Source: Lawsonibacter asaccharolyticus
GTDB lineage: Bacteria; Bacillota; Clostridia; Oscillospirales; Oscillospiraceae
Assembly (NCBI GenBank): GCA_003112755.1
Contig: BFBT01000002.1
Span: 1-64,000 of the forward strand
Reading direction: 5' to 3'
DNA: 64,000 nucleotides
Below, one piece after another: positions 1-8,363 of this stretch. Position numbers and translations under genes: made by a program. Each line of letters begins with the position of its first letter. Positions within the stretch are counted from its first letter, which is position 1. The notes under the pieces were generated by a model. That model made no database searches. It had not been told where the DNA came from and saw only the letters and a program-made list of their open reading frames with translations.

Positions 1-480
1 GCCGCTCCCTGGTGAGAGGCAGCTTCAGCTCATGTACTCCCCTCCCGGCATCATAAAGGATGCAGTCTTGGTTGGTGAGCGTGGTCGTGCAACAGCCGCT
101 AGGCTTGTTATAGCCAGGAAACTTGGGCTCTCCCCTGAATTTGCCGGGGTCTCGTTTGTACTCCCGCTTGGCGGCATAGTAGGACTTCATCTCCTGGACG
201 CAGTCTTTGAGGACAGCCTGAGCTGCCTGGCGGGGCAGCTTGCCGCAAAGGAAGTCCGGGTTGTTGGATGCCCTAAGCAGCGCTTCCAGGAAGGGGTAGC
301 TGAGGAACGACTTTCCCTGTGCGGGCATCTTATAGCGGTCCCGGCTTCGGTAGGCTGCTTGCCAGCAGCGTTCATCACCGGCAGTGCTCTGGCGATCTCG
401 TCCAGGACCCGCGCTCGTTGTCGGTGAGAGCCGCCGGGTCTTTTTCCACATCTGTGATGACCTGCCGTTGCTGGAAATTT
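1..480 (-). pseudogene. Truncated, frameshifted TnpB-like (IS200/IS605 OrfB) fragment
   Basis: Read on the minus strand, the stretch from about 343 down to base 1 encodes a TnpB N-terminal region. It includes NPDFLCGKLPRQAAQAVLKD and a GEPKFPGY segment, the LPxQxAQQVLKD and KPKxPxY pattern of IS200/IS605 OrfB proteins. The upstream part (VITDVEKDPAALTDNE, then VLDEIARALPVMNAAGK) lies in two other frames, so at least two indels break the gene. It also runs off the left edge, so the catalytic RuvC half is not visible. Family assignment is from motif similarity. The start cannot be fixed, and the fragment is unlikely to make a full protein unless the indels are sequencing errors. Confidence 0.6.
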
Positions 481-490
481 GATAACAGAG

Positions 491-519
491 AAGCCGCCCA
501 AATTGGGCGGCTTCTTTTT
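491..519 (+). terminator. Rho-independent terminator
   Basis: A 10-bp stem (AAGCCGCCC with its complement) around an AATT loop is followed by CTTCTTTTTC on the plus strand. No intact plus-strand gene precedes it, so it may be a relic or belong to a lost gene. Confidence 0.6.
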
Positions 520-591
520 CTTGTCAAATATGGCAGCCGAGAGACTTGGGAAGAAGTCCTGCAACAATCATAGACTTCAAGTGGCGGTCAC

Positions 592-1440
592 TCAATCTCT
601 ATGACAGTCATACGGGGCTGTACTCATCCACCCATCAGTACGAATGGCATTGGGATACAGCACCTCGGTCTTCCCTGTTCTGACCGGAGTCGTCTCAACA
701 GGCGGCCGCAGTTTGTTGACTCGGCCGCAGGTCATTTTGACTCGCACACGAATGCCATCGAACTGAGGCAGCTCCTGCTCACAGCCAGCACAGAACGGAT
801 CTTCAGGAAGCCCAGGAAAGATGTTTCTGGCATCGACCCACAGGCCCTCACAGTTCTGGAGTTCGCTGAACCGCACTTCATCAGCGCCCAAAAAGTTCCG
901 GGCCATTTCAACCATTGCCGTCACACCAGCTTCATCCTCCAGCAGTCCCTTCACCAAATTTGCGTTGATTCGGACAGATACACCAGCCTTATGAAAAATC
1001 TGTATTGCGCGCCGCATCTCATCGAACGAAACATGGAACCCCTTTTTGTTGTAGACCTTATCATTTCTTTTCTCTGTGTAGTGATGAATCGAAATGTTGA
1101 TTCCGTCGAGGTAAGGGGCAATAGCCTCAGGGAGTCCATCCTTGAGCATGCTCCCATTTGTGGTCATATAGATATGTTTCTTCCAAGGACGAATCATCGC
1201 CAGATATTCCGCCAGATGAGTGTACAGCGTCGGCTCTCCCCCCAGAATGAGGACAGTCTCGGCATCCGAGTGGATCGTTTCCAAAGCCAGCTCCTTAACC
1301 GGCCGCTCTTTCGGACAATAGCCGCCTTTCTCAATACAAAATGCACAGTTGGCATTGCAGGCATTTGTAATCTTCACATCGAGACAATTCCCGTAGCCAC
1401 CGGCGCAGGAATTTGCAGGATGACAAGTTTTTGTGACCAT
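592..1440 (-). CDS. Radical SAM domain protein
   Basis: This 282-aa protein has the radical SAM cluster motif CNANCAFC (CxxxCxxC, near residue 28) and a GGEP motif for S-adenosylmethionine binding. It should bind a [4Fe-4S] cluster and generate a 5'-deoxyadenosyl radical; the substrate is unknown. A second cysteine group (CAGC, then C) lies in the C-terminal third and could hold an auxiliary cluster, but this is not a clear SPASM pattern. The ATG at 1440 was chosen because TTTGGAGG lies 8 bases upstream; the in-frame TTG 15 bases earlier overlaps that site. The gene stands alone behind a TGCATANNAT-type promoter. Confidence 0.8.
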   Translation of the reverse strand: MVTKTCHPANSCAGGYGNCLDVKITNACNANCAFCIEKGGYCPKERPVKELALETIHSDAETVLILGGEPTLYTHLAEYLAMIRPWKKHIYMTTNGSMLKDGLPEAIAPYLDGINISIHHYTEKRNDKVYNKKGFHVSFDEMRRAIQIFHKAGVSVRINANLVKGLLEDEAGVTAMVEMARNFLGADEVRFSELQNCEGLWVDARNIFPGLPEDPFCAGCEQELPQFDGIRVRVKMTCGRVNKLRPPVETTPVRTGKTEVLYPNAIRTDGWMSTAPYDCHRD

Positions 1441-1470
1441 ATCATATACCTCCAAAAAGTTATTTTTTCT

Positions 1471-1498
1471 CCAAATTGGTCAATGTTCTATCCTATGC
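1471..1498 (-). promoter_or_regulatory. TGCATANNAT-type promoter with CCAATTTGG leader
   Basis: The minus strand reads GCATAGGAT (1498-1490), then CCAATTTGGAG about 11 bases downstream, then the ribosome binding site of the radical SAM gene. There is no recognisable -35. This is one of the recurring promoter/leader pairs of the window. Confidence 0.5.
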
Positions 1499-1499
1499 C

Positions 1500-1850
1500 T
1501 ACAAAGCAAAAGCAATTCCGATCCCAGCAAAAATCAATCCACATTGGCATACATCGAGCGTTGCTGCAAACAAGCAATAACAAAATCAAGGGGAAAAATG
1601 TGCGGAGGATTCTTTTGTATCTGACTGCTCCCACCCCTTACAGAGAGGGCTTTCCCGCGGTCCATTTTGTAATTGTGGTACGGCATTAACAGCCAAAGCA
1701 AGCTATCCTCCTTGCAGCGGCGGGCAGCCTGCGTTTTGTTGCCTTGAACCGACTTCTCATTGAAGTCGATGGCGAGCCGATCCGGCCATGAAAGGCCCGC
1801 AAAAAAATCGGTTGCCGCAAGACAATCCTCCAAAATGACCTTGTCTGAAC
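1500..1850. other. Intergenic stretch without a supported gene
   Basis: Open frames exist on both strands but none has a ribosome binding site or a recognisable protein pattern. The longest, on the minus strand (1534-1860), would start inside the promoter of the next gene. I see no convincing coding content or RNA structure. Confidence 0.4.
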
Positions 1851-1851
1851 T

Positions 1852-1885
1852 TGCATACAATGATTACATACATCAATTTGGGGAT
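1852..1885 (+). promoter_or_regulatory. TGCATACAAT promoter with CAATTTGGGG leader
   Basis: TGCATACAAT at 1852-1861 is followed by ATCAATTTGGGG about 11 bases later. This is the same two-part pattern as at other genes, 75 bases upstream of the start at 1936. Confidence 0.5.
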
Positions 1886-1935
1886 GCACGAAATTGCAAA
1901 ATGGAGAAAAAATCAAGAAAGGAGGCATGGCATTT

Positions 1936-2268
1936 ATGATATATCGTGGGAAAATCTTCATCGAAGGGGACTTGGCCTGCTTTATTAACAAGAAAATGTC
2001 CATCTCCGAGGAAGATGCCGAACTGGAGGCTTACCATGAAGAATCTTTCGAGATCCCGTTCCTCAATGGGGTCGTGGCCGAGATCCGGTTCTGCTTCGAT
2101 GGCTCTGGATGGGCGGATGGCCGCCTATACGACCGGAATGGCGATGTAATCTACCAGGATGAACCGTTGTCCGAGTTCTTTGGAACCAGGATCTGGACCC
2201 TCGTGGATGGTGACCTGGGCGTGGAACTTGATACCTATGTCATCGAGGTTTGTTCAGGAGGGAGTTGA
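1936..2268 (+). CDS. Hypothetical protein, paralogue of the next gene
   Basis: This 110-aa acidic soluble protein begins MIYRGKIFIEGDL. I do not recognise the family. It aligns end to end with the following gene: both start MxYRxK, have a central FEIPFLNG / YEVPFPNG segment, an SGWADGRL / FSWAEGCL segment, a TxxxxDxxW / SWVFILDGA segment, and end in an acidic xDT/VIxV region. This points to tandem duplication. The ATG at 1936 is preferred over two earlier ATGs because GGAGG lies 10 bases upstream. It is likely the first gene of a three-gene operon running to 2851. Confidence 0.7.
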   Translation: MIYRGKIFIEGDLACFINKKMSISEEDAELEAYHEESFEIPFLNGVVAEIRFCFDGSGWADGRLYDRNGDVIYQDEPLSEFFGTRIWTLVDGDLGVELDTYVIEVCSGGS

Positions 2269-2274
2269 GGAGGC

Positions 2275-2646
2275 ATGACTTATCGGGCCAAGCTGGTTAT
2301 ACCAGCAGAGGAAGCAAGCCGAATCGATTATTTGCTTTCACAGATGGATGGCAAGATGCAGTCTGCTGTCTGCAAAGCAAGCTATGAGGTGCCGTTCCCA
2401 AATGGGTACAAAGCCAAGGTCGACCTGATGGTAGACTTTTTCTCCTGGGCAGAGGGCTGCCTCTGCAATGAGAAGGGAGAAACAGTCTGCAAAACCCAGT
2501 CTCAGAACTTCCTGTTCGACTCCTGGGTGTTCATCCTGGATGGTGCCTGCTATATGATCGATGTCACCCGTGAGGATGACTTGGGGACGGATTTGGACAA
2601 CATGGGGAGAACCATCTGTTCGGCTCTTCGCCGGTATGGATATTGA
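2275..2646 (+). CDS. Hypothetical protein, paralogue of the previous gene
   Basis: This 123-aa protein of unknown function is a diverged tandem copy of the gene ending at 2268, six bases upstream. It differs by an inserted segment after the first strand and several cysteines (at CKAS, GCLCNEKGETVC and GACY). The start has overlapping GGAGG-rich sequence (2253-2273). Its last codons overlap the start of the next small gene. Confidence 0.7.
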   Translation: MTYRAKLVIPAEEASRIDYLLSQMDGKMQSAVCKASYEVPFPNGYKAKVDLMVDFFSWAEGCLCNEKGETVCKTQSQNFLFDSWVFILDGACYMIDVTREDDLGTDLDNMGRTICSALRRYGY

Positions 2647-2851
2647 ATTCCATGTTCTCGGTGATTCAGACATCCAGAAGACTATTTTTGTTACTTCAGG
2701 GCTGTTCACGGACCATAATTTCTCAATCAGCGTGCCGAAGGAAGAGTGGAATAAGGATCCGTACACCAGTGTTTCCCAGAGGTTGGCGAAGATGCTCCAG
2801 AATGACAGCTTGAAGCTCTCGGAAGAGGGTTTTAAGACTCTGATTTTCTGA
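2636..2851 (+). CDS. Small hypothetical protein
   Basis: This 71-aa protein, MDIEFHVLGD at the N-terminus, has an ATG inside the last codons of the preceding gene (11-base overlap), suggesting translational coupling. No strong independent ribosome binding site is visible. Composition (alternating hydrophobics, KEEWNKDPYTSVSQRL) looks like a folded alpha/beta domain. Function unknown. Confidence 0.5.
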   Translation: MDIEFHVLGDSDIQKTIFVTSGLFTDHNFSISVPKEEWNKDPYTSVSQRLAKMLQNDSLKLSEEGFKTLIF

Positions 2852-2866
2852 GCAGAAATAGCTGTG

Positions 2867-2908
2867 GGACTGGACTGCATACAACAGTCCAGTCCCCAAT
2901 TTCGGAGA
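2867..2908 (+). promoter_or_regulatory. Promoter inside a perfect inverted repeat, plus leader motif
   Basis: A perfect 10-bp inverted repeat (GGACTGGACT at 2867-2876 and AGTCCAGTCC at 2886-2895) brackets the -10-like TGCATACAAC (2876-2885). The leader motif CCCCAATTTCGGAGA follows at 2894-2908. The repeat could be a repressor site or a transcript hairpin; which one cannot be told from sequence. Confidence 0.5.
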
Positions 2909-2982
2909 CTAAACAAAGGCAAGGAGAAAACGAAATCAGGCGAAAATTAGCTTGCCGGCAACAAAACCAAGGAGGAATCAGT

Positions 2983-3657
2983 ATGTTCCAGATTTTCGAG
3001 AATGGCAAGGCCGTTGCAAAGATGCAGACCCGCGAGGAGTTGTTTCGGTATTTCATCCGGCGCGATCTGAATATTTATATCTGTACCACGGATCGGATCA
3101 TGTCGTACACGCCCTCGGTGTTTCAGCTTCTGGCTATGACCCCAACGACCAGTATGCGCCCGGGGCCTGCTATGGCTTCCTGGGGGGCTGCCGGCCCACG
3201 CTCTATCCCAGGCCCATTATGATCCTGGAGGATGGCCGGCCGGTGGATATCCGTCCTAGGCTGCCGGAAATCAGGGGCTACCTGATCCGGTGGAAGGCTC
3301 AGGTCGAGAATCTCATCTGTGGTCCCAGTTTCAGCGCTGGGTACAAGCCCAGGTTCCGGCACATGTACCGCCGGCCCAAGGGCTACAAGCAGTCGCAGCT
3401 GGGCCTCTCCCCTGCCGATGCTGAGGGAGATTCTGGAAGTCATGGCTACCATCCCGGATAAGCTCCGGAAGGTGAACCCAATGGATGATAGCCGCTGCTG
3501 GAAGCAGCACAGCCGGTCCTGGAAAGAGAGCTCCAAGGCTCGCAAGTCCTGGCAGAAGCACAAGAAGCAGAAGGCTCCGGCCAGCCAGTGCCTGCGGATG
3601 ATGGGTACCATCTGGGATGAACCGAATCTGGAAGAAGACGGCGACACTGTCGCCTGA
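2983..3657 (+). pseudogene. Hypothetical protein gene with two compensating frame breaks
   Basis: A good ribosome binding site (AAGGAGG) precedes MFQIFENGKAVAK. The frame is lost after about residue 33, continues in another frame (HGSDHVVHALGV through YRRPKGYKQSQLG), then returns to the original frame (LREILEVMATIPDKLRK, then a Lys/Ser-rich tail ending GDTVA). The two shifts cancel, so the original protein was about 224 aa with a basic C-terminus. The family is not recognised. Either the gene is decayed or two single-base errors occur in the sequence. Confidence 0.55.
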
Positions 3658-3680
3658 AAATTTTTAAGGAGGAATAGATT

Positions 3681-4083
3681 ATGGAGAAGGCTCGGAAAAA
3701 GGAACTTTTGGAGAATTTCTGTTGCAAAGAGGTCATCTTTCGCGATTCTTTGCATCATCGCCTGCGTGGTTCTGTTCTTTGTGCGGGCGCGTTTCCCGGC
3801 TGGCACAGTGATTCGGGCAGCCCTGGGGGTGGTGGAGGCCAATGTTGGCCTTCTGGCCATCCTGGTGCTGTTTCTGAGCGCCCCGCCAACCCGGCGCTGG
3901 CGCTGGTTACTGTACGCGGCGATCGTGTTTGAGGCCGTTGCTCTGGCTGGCATCGGAATTGCGGTTGCCGCCGGTGCAGCACTTGATGTCGTCACTGCGC
4001 TGAATTTGATCAATATTGGGACGATGTGCTTTTATGTCGTCGCCTGTATTGGCGGTACGGTCGCAATGGTATGCTCCCAATAA
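3681..4083 (+). pseudogene. Small membrane protein gene, frameshifted and cut by IS3
   Basis: AAGGAGG precedes MEKARKKELL at 3681. The membrane protein itself (FAILCIIACVVLFFVRARF, then three further hydrophobic helices) lies in a different frame, so one indel separates start and body. The 3' end is interrupted at 4067 by the IS3 copy, which supplies four foreign codons and a stop. Joining the flanks through the CAA target duplication restores an in-frame tail (SRKPRQEPEK and stop at 5820). Four transmembrane segments are predicted by eye; function unknown. Confidence 0.6.
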
Positions 4084-4119
4084 AGCAGACAGGAAAATAA
4101 CATTGGGAGTGAATACAGG

Positions 4120-4797
4120 ATGGGCAAACGAAAAGAAGTTGCTTTTGAGGAAAAAGTCTCGCTGGTGGAGGAATATCTTGCAGGACGGCTGCGGATGCGA
4201 GAGGCGGCGCGGCGAGCTGGGGTGGGTCACTCCACCATGGAGAGTTGGATCAGCCGGTATCGCTCGGAGGGAATTTCGGCATTGGAGGAGAATGGGAATC
4301 GCTCCAAACGGAAGTACAGCGAGGACTTCAAGCGCCAAGTGGCGGAGGAGTACCTGTCCGGTCAGGGGCAGTTCTATGGCCATCGCGGAAAAGTATCATT
4401 TGCGCTCCGGGAATCTGGTATTGGACTGGGTAAAGGCGTATCATGAGAGAAACTCCAAGAGAGAAAGAGGAGGGACTATCATGAGGAACGACCACACCAT
4501 AGAGGAACGGCTGGAGGCGGTGCTGGCCTGTCTGGAGGGCGGCCGGACGCTCCAAGAGGTGGCGCAGGCACACCAAGTAGCCGTACAGACGCGCGGAGCT
4601 GGGTGAAAAAGTATCAGGAGTTGGGTCCCGCGGGATTGGAGGACCGGCGTGGCAAGCGCCTGGCGGACCAAACGCCCCGGAGCCGGGATGAGGCCCTGCG
4701 GATCGAGAACGCCCGGTTGAAGAAGGAGAATGAATTGCTGAAAATGGAACTGTATCTGCGAAAAAAAGTGCAAGAGCTGGAAAGGGGGGATCGCTGA
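4120..4797 (+). pseudogene. IS3 OrfA (helix-turn-helix), frame broken twice
   Basis: The N-terminus MGKRKEVAFEEKVSLVEEYL and the GVGHSTMESWISRY segment form the usual IS3 OrfA helix-turn-helix. The frame shifts near 4375, continues as AEKYHLRSGNLVLDWVKAYH and a second helix-turn-helix (GRTLQEVAQAHQV), then shifts back near 4595 to a leucine-zipper-like tail (NARLKKENELLKMELYLRKK). An A7 run at 4751-4757 near the end is the usual place for the programmed -1 shift into OrfB. The two other shifts are not programmed. Confidence 0.7.
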
Positions 4798-5692
4798 GGC
4801 AGTTTCGGCAGGAACAGCAGTATGAAGCGGTGCGCTATGGTACGGAAAACGAGGGATTTCCTGTGGGGCCAGCCTGCCGTGCACTGCATATCTCCCGGGC
4901 CAGCTATTACCAGTGGCGCTCCGGGAAAGCCGGGGCCGCGTCGCCGAGAATCAGCGCATCGCCCAGTTGGTGCAGGAGATCCACCGGGATAGCCCGGACA
5001 AGGGATACCGCCGCATTCGGGACGATTTGGACAAGTATTACCATACGCCAGTCAACGATAAGCGGACGCTGCGTATCTGCCGCTGCCTTGGGATTCAATC
5101 TGCGGTAAAACATGCCCCACATGGCTGCACTCGGGTGGCATCCTCTCCCCGGCAGCTGGCAGAGAATGTACTGAACCGCCAATTTTACGCCGACCGCCCC
5201 AACGAAAAGTGGCTCACCGATGTGACGGAGTTTCACTACTATACGGGAAATACCATGTGCAAGCTCTACCTGAGCGCCATCCTGGATCTGTGTGACCGAA
5301 GGATCGTCTCCTTTATCATCCGGGACACCAACGACGCTGCCTTGGTCCATCGCACTCTGGATCAGGCATTGGAGACCAATCCCGGCGCCCACCCTCTGCT
5401 CCACAGCGACCGGGGCAGCGCCTATACTACCCAGATCTTCCATGACAAGCTGGCTGCAGCTGGCATTACACAGAGTATGTCCCGGGTGGGAAAGTGCATT
5501 GACAACGGCCCCATGGAGGGCTTCTGGGGCATCCTCAAGCGGGAGCGCTACTATGGCAGGCGGTTCACCAGCCGGGAGCAGTTGGTCAAGATGATCCAGG
5601 AGTACATCACCTATTACAACTTCCACCGCCTCCAGCGCGGCCTGGGTGTGCGGACCCCTATGGAGGTCCATGACTGCCTGTCGGCCGCGTAG
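4798..5692 (+). pseudogene. IS3 OrfB DDE transposase, one frame break
   Basis: The frame entered by a -1 shift from OrfA reads GPACRALHISRASYYQWR, the standard OrfB N-terminus. Near 4935 the reading moves to another frame that holds the DDE integrase core: WLTDVTEF (first Asp), LLHSDRGSAYT (second Asp) and DNGPMEGFWGILKRE (Glu). All three catalytic residues are present, and the C-terminus YNFHRLQRGLGVRTPMEV is normal. One extra indel therefore separates the N-terminal segment from an otherwise complete catalytic domain. Confidence 0.75.
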
Positions 5693-5824
5693 TGACCAGG
5701 TCTGCTCCATATTACTGGACAGGCAGAAATTCGCTCGTAAAGTGTAAAGTATTTCATTGTCTACTTGACGGGGAGCACACCACAATGTCCAGAAAGCCCA
5801 GGCAGGAACCCGAAAAATGAGAAA

Positions 5825-5861
5825 TGCTCCCCTGTCCGAAAGGATGGGGGAGCTTGTTTTT
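5825..5861 (+). terminator. Rho-independent terminator of the interrupted membrane-protein gene
   Basis: GCTCCCCTGTCC pairs with GGATGGGGGAGC around a GAAA loop, followed by TTGTTTTTGG. It sits just after the rebuilt stop codon at 5818-5820, so it belonged to the transcription unit now split by IS3. Confidence 0.75.
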
Positions 5862-5973
5862 GGCAAAAGGAAGCCCCTCCTTTCCGCTTCCTGCACAGTT
5901 CCAGCCTTTTTATAATGCGTTTCAGGGCAACAAAAAATGCCCAGAGGATTTCTCCTCCGGGCACTCATTCCGC

Positions 5974-7096
5974 TCAGCCAACGATGCGCATGATCTGGCG
6001 GATGGCATGATCCAGGCTGCCGTTATTGGACACAGTCCAGTCACACAGCCGCTCATTCTCCATCTCCTGGTCCAGGGTCATCAGCCGGAGCGTCTTATCC
6101 GCATTGGAGATGTCCCGCTCCAGCAGTGCCAGAACGATATCCTCCTTGCTGCGGCGCACGAACACGCTTACACACTGCTCGCCATAGACAGCTTTGCAGG
6201 CCATGGCACCGTGGATATCCACAGGTTTGATGGCGATACGGCCCTCGGCCCAGATAGCCTCAATCTCCTGCTTGGCGATGGCATATCCATGGCCGGCGTA
6301 GGTGGTGTGCTCCACCAGGCTGCCATCGTCGATGGCCGCATTGAATTCTGCCTCGCTCACAAACCGGTACTCCTCGGCGTCAGAGCCGTCATCCCCGGGG
6401 CGGGCGGGTCGTCAGAGCCTTGACCTTGCGAAACAGTGGGTTCTTCACCAGCTCATCGCAGATAAAAGATTTGCCGGACGCCGAAGGCCCAACCAGGCAG
6501 ATCATACCTGGGTGGCCGGCCGAACCCAGTTTGATGGGCTCGACGGTAGGGGCCAGCGAAACAGCTTCCACCAGCTTGATGAACTCCGCATAGCTGCCGG
6601 CCCGCAGGAAGCCCTCCATGGACTTGTTCCAGGGACGGGTAAAGAGAACTGGGTACTTAGCCGGGCTGCTGGTGATGTTGTAGTCGGCATCATCCAGCAG
6701 GAAATCCACATGCAGCAGGTCTTTGCGGCTGCCCAGCATCACATTGGACTCCTTGATGCCCGGAAGCAGTGAGCAGATCTGCTTGCCGCGGATCCCCATT
6801 TGCTCAGGCGGCATTGCTGAAGCAATGACCACTTCATGGCCGGCTGCCAGCAGCTCCTCCACCATCTCAGCGGCGCCCGGGTACAGGACCTGGGAGTCGA
6901 AGAAGTCAGGCTCCTTGAAAATGGCCATGAGGCCATCAGCCAGCTCCTTGTGGAAGTTGGCAAACGAGTAGAGGGTCACATCCTCCACGCTGACCGGAGT
7001 TCCGCGCTGGGTCATCTTCTGACAGGCCAACTCCGTACAGGGAGCCAGCACATTGTCCCAGTCAAGGGCGATCGTCAGCTTTCGTCCGATGTTCAT
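5974..7096 (-). pseudogene. 5'-nucleotidase (HAD) fused to guanylate kinase, one frameshift
   Basis: The first ~190 residues are a HAD-type 5'(3')-nucleotidase: ALDWDNVLAPC carries the nucleophile DxD motif, and DDADYN the downstream acidic pair. A guanylate kinase follows: P-loop GPSASGKS, the LTTRPPR motif of GMP binding, then in another frame VSEAEFNAAI and GSLVEHTTYAGHGYA. The break is at a CCCCGGGG run near 6400; removing one base restores the standard TTRPPGDDGSD continuity. The fusion would interconvert nucleotide pools (dephosphorylation of NMPs, GMP to GDP). Ribosome binding site GAGGAGA precedes 7096. It is either a sequencing error at a homopolymer or a recent loss. Confidence 0.75.
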
Positions 7097-7113
7097 ATTT
7101 TATCTCCTCTCCC

Positions 7114-7321
7114 TCACATCCCGACCGAACAGCAGAAGTCGTCCGGCGAGAATACGGTCCCCTCATAGGCCGCAAAAACAGCCTCATCGGTGATCGTTTC
7201 ATCTGCGTTGGGCAAGCTCGCCGTAGGACGGCCAGTCGCCATTCTCGACCATGCGGTCGAACAGAAGACACTGCTTCAGTTCGAGGAGCTGACCTCGGGT
7301 CAATCCTCTTACTTCCAACAT
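7114..7321 (-). pseudogene. Small conserved-type protein, one frameshift
   Basis: AGGAGG lies 9 bases before the ATG at 7321. The protein starts MLEVRGLTRGQLLELKQ and runs to SYGELA. The frame then stops at a TGA unless one C is removed from a CCC run near 7212, after which it continues NADETITDEAVFAAYEG to FSPDDFCCSVGM and a stop at 7114. The whole would be ~68 aa, resembling short proteins common on Clostridia mobile elements (family recalled, not searched). Function unknown. Confidence 0.6.
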
Positions 7322-7370
7322 AATGAATACCTCCTAGTTTTTTTGTTTTCTCCGTTGGCTTATATGTATA

Positions 7371-7402
7371 CCTGAATTGGGGTACTGGACTATCCTATGC
7401 AA
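7371..7402 (-). promoter_or_regulatory. TGCATAGGAT promoter with CCCCAATT leader
   Basis: The minus strand reads TTGCATAGGATAG (7402-7390), AGTCCAGTA, then CCCCAATTCAGG (7382-7371). This is nearly identical to the promoter at 28389. It drives the genes at 7321 and 7096. Confidence 0.6.
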
Positions 7403-7403
7403 A

Positions 7404-7872
7404 TCGGCGGCGAGTGATTTTGGATGTTGTTGGGCTGTCGGTTCAGCGTTGTACGAAACGATTTGCAGGCTTCGTTGTTATGCAAAACGATGGGCACAGC
7501 GAAACGGTTTCGCCAGAATTGTTCAGCACGAGTCTGCATAGGATATTCTCAGTACCCCACTTTGGAAGCAATATATCTAGGAGACTTCAAAATATAGGGA
7601 AAACAAGCACTCAGGAAGCACCAAACCAATGCCTCTGCAGCACCCCAGAAGGCGTCTGCGGCCAGAGGAAGGACCTCGGGATGGCATTAAGGGGAAAGGC
7701 GAACCTATGTGCTGAGCGAAATGGCCAAACAGCTGCTGTCCCTCCTGACAAAGTCTGCAAATAAAAAGTCAATAGGGAAATAAAGCAAAATTGAGGAGAG
7801 AAAAAGGCCATGCCAAAAGCGGCCAGCAGGTAAAGGACGCTGGCCGGATGGTCAGGTATGTAACAGTGCACA
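7404..7872. other. Intergenic region with operator-like palindrome and an orphan promoter
   Basis: A CGAAACGGTTTCG palindrome (7500-7512) lies 29 bp (centre to start) before TGCATAGGAT (7535-7544), which is followed by CCCCACTTTGG (7555-7565). No intact gene follows. A short coding-like stretch (KQLLSLLTKSANKKSIGK, 7724-7789) suggests the 3' end of a decayed gene. Confidence 0.45.
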
Positions 7873-8286
7873 TTACTTCTGAGGCAGAATAATCGTTGCT
7901 TTAGAGAAGTTGTTCCAGTCAAGGCACTGCCCACAGCGGTCACAATAGGACTGGTATTCCCGTTCCATAGTCCTTCTACATTGCGGGCAAACAGGAAAAC
8001 CCGTCACGCCAGAGAGGTATCGAAAGCAGCGGATGTGTGTAACTGGCATCGGTTCGCGGAAGGCCATCTCTCTCCAGAACTCTGAGGGGATCAACAGGTC
8101 ATTTGGCGTCAGTTCAAAGCCAACGCAGAGTTTTTCCAGCGTCAGGATCGTGGGCGCAGTCTTGCCTCTGGCAATGTCGCCAAAGTACCTGGAACTGAGG
8201 TCACATCGTTCCGAGGCAGCTTCATAGCTGAGCTTTTGAGTATCACATAATTTGAGGACGGAGGTGGATAAATTGTCTAAAAACAT
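7873..8286 (-). CDS. XRE-family helix-turn-helix regulator with zinc ribbon
   Basis: This 137-aa protein has an N-terminal Cro/C1-type helix-turn-helix (SYEAASERCDLSSRYFGDIARGK, ending TLEKLCVGFELTPNDLL, residues ~19-65). A four-cysteine ribbon follows at the C-terminus (CPQC...CDRC, residues ~99-120). It is likely a DNA-binding repressor; the target is unknown. The start follows an AGAGAG-type binding site. Unlike its neighbours, this gene is intact. It lies next to IS110 but shares no obvious function with it. Confidence 0.75.
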   Translation of the reverse strand: MFLDNLSTSVLKLCDTQKLSYEAASERCDLSSRYFGDIARGKTAPTILTLEKLCVGFELTPNDLLIPSEFWREMAFREPMPVTHIRCFRYLSGVTGFPVCPQCRRTMEREYQSYCDRCGQCLDWNNFSKATIILPQK

Positions 8287-8363
8287 CTTAATCGCTCTCT
8301 TTCTGTCATAAGATGCTTTTAGCGTATGGGCAATATGGTTCTGCTACAAGGAAGGATACTTCC

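Larger units (their letters stand above)
4067..5782 (+). mobile_element. IS3-family insertion sequence with 3-bp target duplication
   Basis: Imperfect terminal inverted repeats are visible: the left end reads TGGTATGCTCCC and the reverse complement of the right end reads TGGTGTGCTCCC. Similarity continues inward (AAAGCAGACA versus TCAAGTAGACA). CAA flanks both ends (4064-4066 and 5783-5785), the short duplication expected for IS3. Inside are orfA and a DDE orfB. The target gene can be rebuilt across the junction, so this insertion is well supported. The copy carries extra indels and is probably inactive. Confidence 0.85.

Noticed and set aside
1534..1860. Minus-strand open frame of 108 codons
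   Set aside because: No ribosome binding site, start inside the promoter of the next gene, no protein-like pattern.
2636..3660. Programmed frameshifting in the 2983 gene
   Set aside because: No slippery heptamer or downstream structure is visible at either shift, and neighbouring genes show similar random indels.
7414..7764. Plus-strand open frame of 116 codons
   Set aside because: It runs through an operator palindrome, a promoter motif and a leader motif and has no ribosome binding site.
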